The translations under genes were made by a program, and so were the position numbers. Shown here one piece after another: positions 60,486 to 64,000 of a stretch of 64,000 nt of DNA. The notes beneath the pieces are model-generated. The model ran no database searches. It saw only the letters and a list, made by a program, of their open reading frames with translations, and had not been told where the DNA came from. Source of the stretch: Trichomonas vaginalis G3 (Eukaryota; Parabasalia; Trichomonadida; Trichomonadidae); contig NC_067203.1 in assembly GCF_026262505.1 (NCBI RefSeq), forward strand, positions 5,766,001 through 5,830,000, in the 5' to 3' direction. Within the stretch, counting starts at the first letter, position 1. Every line of letters starts with the position of its first letter.

Positions 60486-60510
60486 TTATATAAAAATAAA
60501 AATTTAAATT
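60483..60510 (-). promoter_or_regulatory. Polinton gene-start motif, minus strand
   Basis: On the minus strand: AATTTAAATTTTTATTTTTATATAAATG. The same upstream block precedes the minus gene at 63706. Confidence 0.55.
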
Positions 60511-60536
60511 ATACCGTTCTAAAGTTTGAGACAACA

Positions 60537-60564
60537 GTCACTGTGTGACGAGACCTGAAGGTCT
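60537..60564. repeat. Mini stem-loop pair
   Basis: GTCAC-TGT-GTGAC at 60537-60549 and AGACC-TGAA-GGTCT at 60551-60564, side by side next to the inverted repeat that starts at 60565. Confidence 0.55.
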
Positions 60565-60700
60565 TGACATTTTGACAACAACACAGGAGGAAGGCAGTTA
60601 TGAATTATTTTTGAAGAACTGTAGGTGCTACCATGTTACCATGTGCTACCAGGTCATTTAACTTCTTTTAAAAATGGTGACAACATGACATTTTGACAAC
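60565..60700 (+). repeat. Left copy of the 136-bp inverted repeat flanking the primase-helicase module
   Basis: The reverse complement matches 63135-63270 almost base for base (shared blocks TTAAATGACCTGGTAGCAC, GGTAGCACCTACAGTTC, ATAATTCATAACTGCCTTC), with only a few mismatches. Confidence 0.8.
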
Positions 60701-60750
60701 ATTTACGAAAATTTGATGCAGTACAAAAATAAAGTTAGTTTTAAAGTTAT

Positions 60751-60777
60751 TTTTATTTTTTTATTCCTATATAAATG
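60751..60777 (+). promoter_or_regulatory. Polinton gene-start motif, primase-helicase
   Basis: T-rich tract, then TTATTCCTATATAAATG; class 1. Confidence 0.6.
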
Positions 60778-63096
60778 ACAGCAACAAACAACAACATCGA
60801 CTTTATCGTTTCTGATGAAAAAGTTATTGATTCATTAGTTGAAGAATTAGCTGAGGAATTAGTTGTGGCAGAAACTAAAACCCTCAACGAAAGAATTGGT
60901 GAAAATAAGATTGATTTACATAACTACCTCAAACATGATGGAGGAAGAGGAAGGAAAACTGGTATGGCTTTATTAGTAAACAAAATTTCAAATTTAACGA
61001 TTATAGATGTTGATATCAATAAATCTTACAATGATGAACTTAAAGAAACAGTTAGAAAAGATATTTTATCAAAACTTTCGGATAAAGATGTTATCGTTAA
61101 AACCGCTTCAGGAGGTCTTCACATTTATTGCAACACTAATTTCTTCTATTCAACCTCGAACAGAATGATTAAATGTTATTCCTGCAATGATTATGATATC
61201 GATATCATGACTTCAATGGATGATTCAAAGCGTTCATTAGTGGTTATGGCTGATTCAAGAGTTCGCAAGAATGCAACAGAACCAATCAATACATACTCAT
61301 TCATTCGTGGAAGTTATGATTCAACATTAACTAGAACAGTAAACGATATATTAAATGATTTGAATATTAAGGTAAGAGTTGAACAAAAGAACGAAGAAAT
61401 AAAGAATATAATGAATGAAGACAAAGATGTAAACATTGACGATAAACTTGCCCAGAGCATAGTTGATGGCATCTGTGATTTTGAAGTACATAATGATGGT
61501 GGAAACATGAATTTAGAAAAAGAAGTTACATTATTCACACTGTTTCAAGCTATTAATTCGTTACCTAATCATTTAATTAATGAAGCATACGACAACGTTT
61601 ATAACTTCTGCAGTTTAACAGAAAATGCAAAAAGTAATTTTGAAAAAGCACGTGATAGATATGCACATTTAATGACTTCTCCATTTGTTTTAGTGAAGAT
61701 TCTAAAACTTTATCAAAACGAATATTATGATGAATATGTTTTACCTTTATTACGTAAGCCAAAAATAACATTTGATATAAAACTTGATGACTCATTCTTG
61801 ATAACAGATATTAGACGCAAGGCTGAAAATCATCAGTATAAAAATAGTTCTGAAGTAATTGAGGATTTATCACGTGTCATTCGTTTTGTAGATTATGGAA
61901 ACAAATACTTCATTCAAAAAGACTATAATATTCATGATAAAATGAATCAAATATCATTCGTTCTTCAATCAAACATGAAAGAGTCACTCAAAATGATTAA
62001 ATTATTTAAAGAAGAAGGTAAAACCATAACAGCATGGACGTACTACTAAATCAATTATCCTCATTAACCGTTAAGGTGTTTGCTTTAAAATCTGATTCCC
62101 AGATGTTTTCTCAACGTTTCAAGGTTATAAATACAACGTTCTCGAAAAGCCTGATTACTCAAAAATTGAGATGTTTATGAATTTCATTAAAGAAGCCATT
62201 TGTGATAATAACGATGAAGTGTATAAATACCTTCTCGGCTGGATTGCATCAATGATTCAACATCCTGGAATCAAGAATGAAACAGCAATTATTTTGAAAG
62301 GACTTCAGGGAACAGGTAAAAACAGATTTACAGACATTATTTCTGAACTTCTCGCTGGTTATTCATGTAAAAACATTACCGAAATAAGTGAGCTAACGGG
62401 TAATTTCAATTCAGTAGTTGAGAATAAAATGTTTCTTGTACTTAATGAACTCAGAATGTAGGTGAAGACAGACTCGCAAACTTCAACGCTTTGAAATCAA
62501 TTATAACGGATAATGAGATTAGAATTAATGAAAAGAATCAACCAAGAAGAACTGCTCAAAATGTTGCCAATTTCATTTTCGTAACTAACAACGTCTACCC
62601 TGTCAAAATTGAAGTTGGAGACAGAAGATACGTAGTTTTAAGGGTTAATGGTAAATTTAAGGGTCAATTTGATTACTTCAAGAATTTAATGGATTCATGC
62701 ACTAAGGAATTTTATGATAATTTACTAACATATTTTATCAATTACGACCTTTCATCATTTAATGTACGAATCATACCGATGACTGAAGCCAAACAAGATT
62801 TAATCGAGTTATCAACAAATCCTTTAGATGAATGGATAAATACACATTATGATGAATTGTGTGCAGGTATGACGTGTAAAAATGCTCTATTCTGCAAACC
62901 ATCAGACATGAAAGACAAGAATTTTCAAATGAGCATTAAGGATAAATGTGATAGGAAACATAGAAGAATAGACGATAAACAAACATGGTGTTATGTTTTG
63001 AAAGAAGAAATGAAAGGATTATATAAACAGGTTGAACCAAATGATAATGAGGATTCATTTACTAACGATGAAATACCTGTAAATGAAGCTTTATAA
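60775..63096 (+). pseudogene. Primase-SF3 helicase replication gene (broken)
   Basis: Parts: an N-terminal prim-pol-like domain (RKTGMALLVNKISNLTIIDV, then TASGGLHIYCNTNFF), a helical linker, and a D5-like superfamily 3 helicase with the Walker A loop GLQGTGKNRF, a Walker B-like FLVLNEL and the sensor region FIFVTNNVYPVKIEVGDRRY. Such primase-helicases drive replication in virophages, NCLDVs and some Polinton-like viruses. Broken, with about two breaks. It is enclosed by the 136-bp inverted repeat, which sets it apart from the rest of the element. Confidence 0.8.
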
Positions 63097-63134
63097 AGTA
63101 TAATTTGAATTTATTTTTGCATTAATCATGCTGT

Positions 63135-63510
63135 GTTGTCGAAATGTCATGTTGTCTCATTTTTTAAAAGAAGTTAAATGACCTGGTAGCACATGGTAAC
63201 ATGGTAGCACCTACAGTTCTTCAAAAATAATTCATAACTGCCTTCCTCCTATGTTGTTGTCGAAATGTCATGTCGTCAACATGACAACATGGTAGCACCT
63301 TCAGTTCTTCAAAAATAATTCATTATTGCCTTCCTCTCGTGTTGTTGTCAAAATGTCATGTTGTCACCATTTTTAAAAGAAATTAATTGACATGGTAGCA
63401 CCCGGTAACATGGTAGCACCTTCAGTTCTTCAAAAATAATTCATTATTGCCTTCCTCTCGTGTTGTTGTCAAAATGGTAGCACCCGGTAACATGGTAGTA
63501 GTGAAATTAA
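63135..63510. repeat. Tandem repeat array, including the right copy of the inverted repeat
   Basis: Three to four imperfect units of about 95-120 bp, each built from TTGTC(A/G)AAATGTCATGTTGTC, CATGGTAGCACC and CTTCAGTTCTTCAAAAATAA-type blocks followed by a TGCCTTCCTC block. The first unit (63135-63270) is the inverted match of 60565-60700; later units are diverged or shortened copies. Confidence 0.75.
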
Positions 63511-63523
63511 ATTTTGTTATCAG

Positions 63524-63706
63524 TTATTTTGTCATCATTTTATTAAGTTCATCTTTAGTTAATAATTTGAATGGATTCGCTAATGTTCCACCTTGAGTCA
63601 CAACACTTGCCCCAGCTAATTGTGAAGAACCTGGGATAAGTACTCCACGAAATGATTTCATTGGTATCATTAATTTAGAAATAGTTGGCTTAATTAATTT
63701 TGTCAT
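63524..63706 (-). CDS. Polinton small gene, unknown (60 residues)
   Basis: Reads MTKLIKPTISKLMIPMKSFR, then a Gly/Ala/Ser stretch, ending LTKDELNKMMTK. Starts at a class 1-like motif (TTTTTATCATAAATG). It may be a small structural or membrane-active peptide, but nothing proves this. Confidence 0.45.
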   Translation of the reverse strand: MTKLIKPTISKLMIPMKSFRGVLIPGSSQLAGASVVTQGGTLANPFKLLTKDELNKMMTK

Positions 63707-63735
63707 TTATGATAAAAATAAAAATTTAAATTATG
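63704..63735 (-). promoter_or_regulatory. Polinton gene-start motif, minus strand
   Basis: Shares about 25 bp (TTTAAATTTTTATTTTTAT) with the signal of the minus gene at 60485, showing the two are duplicates. Confidence 0.55.
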
Positions 63736-63741
63736 CCGTTC

Positions 63742-63793
63742 GCTCTTTTGGAGCTCAGGACTTTCAGTCCGTTCTAAAGTTTGTTTCACAAAC
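63742..63793. repeat. Mini stem-loop cluster with a likely insertion unit
   Basis: GGACT-TTC-AGTCC at 63758-63770 lies in a 33-bp segment (63742-63774) bordered by CCGTTC on both sides and absent from the matching site at 60514. GTTTGT-TTC-ACAAAC follows at 63779-63793. Confidence 0.6.
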
Positions 63794-63802
63794 ATTGAGC
63801 GT

Positions 63803-64000
63803 TCAATGAACTCTATACCATGCGTAAACCGTCATGTAAGGTGGCATGTATTCTTTACTTTGTCCCGTTGTTTGTGTATATCCTGAAACGAAATGTGTAT
63901 GATTTCCTTCTCCCTGAGTGTCACTCCAGTAACAATTTATAGCAAACTTAACATCATCTTTAACATCATATCCTTTACCTTTTGTCATTCCCGACCAATC
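63803..64000 (-). CDS. C-terminus of a Polinton protein resembling phage tail-collar domains (partial)
   Basis: The frame enters from the right edge and ends at 63803. The last 60 residues include SDTQGEGNHTHFVSGYTQTT and MPPYMTVYAWYR. The pattern G.GNHTH...MPPY..V..W is typical of the C-terminal end of phage tail-fibre/collar proteins, suggesting a receptor-binding or fibre-type structural protein. Only the end is visible, so length and state are unknown. Confidence 0.5.
   Translation of the reverse strand, partial: DWSGMTKGKGYDVKDDVKFAINCYWSDTQGEGNHTHFVSGYTQTTGQSKEYMPPYMTVYAWYRVH

Larger units (their letters stand above)
53150..64000 (+). mobile_element. Polinton/Maverick virus-like element (fossil), right part beyond the window
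   Basis: A run of about 10.8 kb with its own gene style: very AT-rich, Lys/Asn-rich genes, a shared promoter motif, protein-primed DNA polymerase B, retroviral-type integrase, primase-SF3 helicase, and a tail-collar-like protein entering from the right. Polymerase B with this integrase defines Polintons. Capsid, protease and packaging ATPase genes are not in this part; they would lie further right. The element is broken, with about five breaks in the visible part, but its long frames suggest a fairly young insertion. The left border is approximate; the inverted terminal repeats cannot be verified. Confidence 0.85.

Noticed and set aside
1-64000. tRNA, rRNA and CRISPR-like arrays
   Set aside because: No cloverleaf with conserved T-loop, no rRNA-like stretch and no regularly spaced identical repeats were noticed; the tandem array at 63.1-63.5 kb has no spacers.
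1-64000. Spliceosomal introns of trichomonad type (GTATGT...ACTAACACACAG)
   Set aside because: No such pair was noticed interrupting a recognisable gene; all recognised host genes read without introns.

Overview
The window is strongly AT-rich, protist-type nuclear DNA and most likely comes from a trichomonad parabasalid (Trichomonas vaginalis or a close relative such as Tritrichomonas). Reasons: long intronless genes; initiator-like TCA(C/T)(A/T) boxes 3-18 nt before start codons; an OsmC protein with a hydrogenosomal-type leader (MLSSISRS...); trichomonad-style ankyrin proteins with the MSDQD...HPN start; BspA-like, saposin-like and multi-pass surface protein families; and a Polinton/Maverick element. 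The species call is inference.

Host part, about 1-53 kb. In order: a BTB/discoidin-like protein; a GT47 exostosin-like glycosyltransferase; a giant HYDIN-like ASH-repeat protein with an adenylate-kinase-like insert; a helical-repeat protein; a 1,300-residue multi-pass protein with a degenerate cyclase-like tail; a 794-residue helical protein; a PARP6/8-like ADP-ribosyltransferase; hydrogenosomal OsmC; CFAP20; a seven-pass membrane protein; a 5'-truncated surface-protein gene; an ankyrin protein; an unknown 327-residue protein; a Prp19-like protein with U-box and coiled coil but no WD40 domain; a BspA-like LRR protein; a 12-pass membrane protein; a second BTB protein; a frameshifted ankyrin gene; a broken surface-protein gene; a LisH-type protein with RE- and His-rich tails; V-ATPase subunit c; a saposin-like secreted peptide; and a small unknown protein. 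HYDIN and CFAP20 are both axonemal, which fits a flagellate.

Host mobile DNA. A 1.05-kb element with 17-bp inverted ends and a 7-bp target duplication lies at 35.2-36.2 kb. Two oppositely oriented copies of a foldback element (44.1-45.4 and 47.2-48.1 kb) bracket the LisH gene. The second copy is an internal-deletion derivative. Both carry the 5' end of a surface-protein-like gene.

Polinton part, about 53.15 kb to beyond the right edge. This is a virus-like element, treated here as a fossil: small unknown genes, a protein-primed DNA polymerase B with an HNH-like insert, a retroviral-type integrase, a primase-SF3 helicase module, and minus-strand genes including the end of a phage-tail-collar-like protein. 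It is broken (about five breaks) but still easy to recognise. Three features stand out. Nearly every gene starts in a shared T-rich...AAATG promoter unlike the host initiator. Small stem-loops with 3-nt loops are scattered through the element, also inside genes, and one pair of related sites looks like an empty and a filled site. A 136-bp inverted repeat brackets the primase-helicase module, suggesting a replication module nested in the Polinton.
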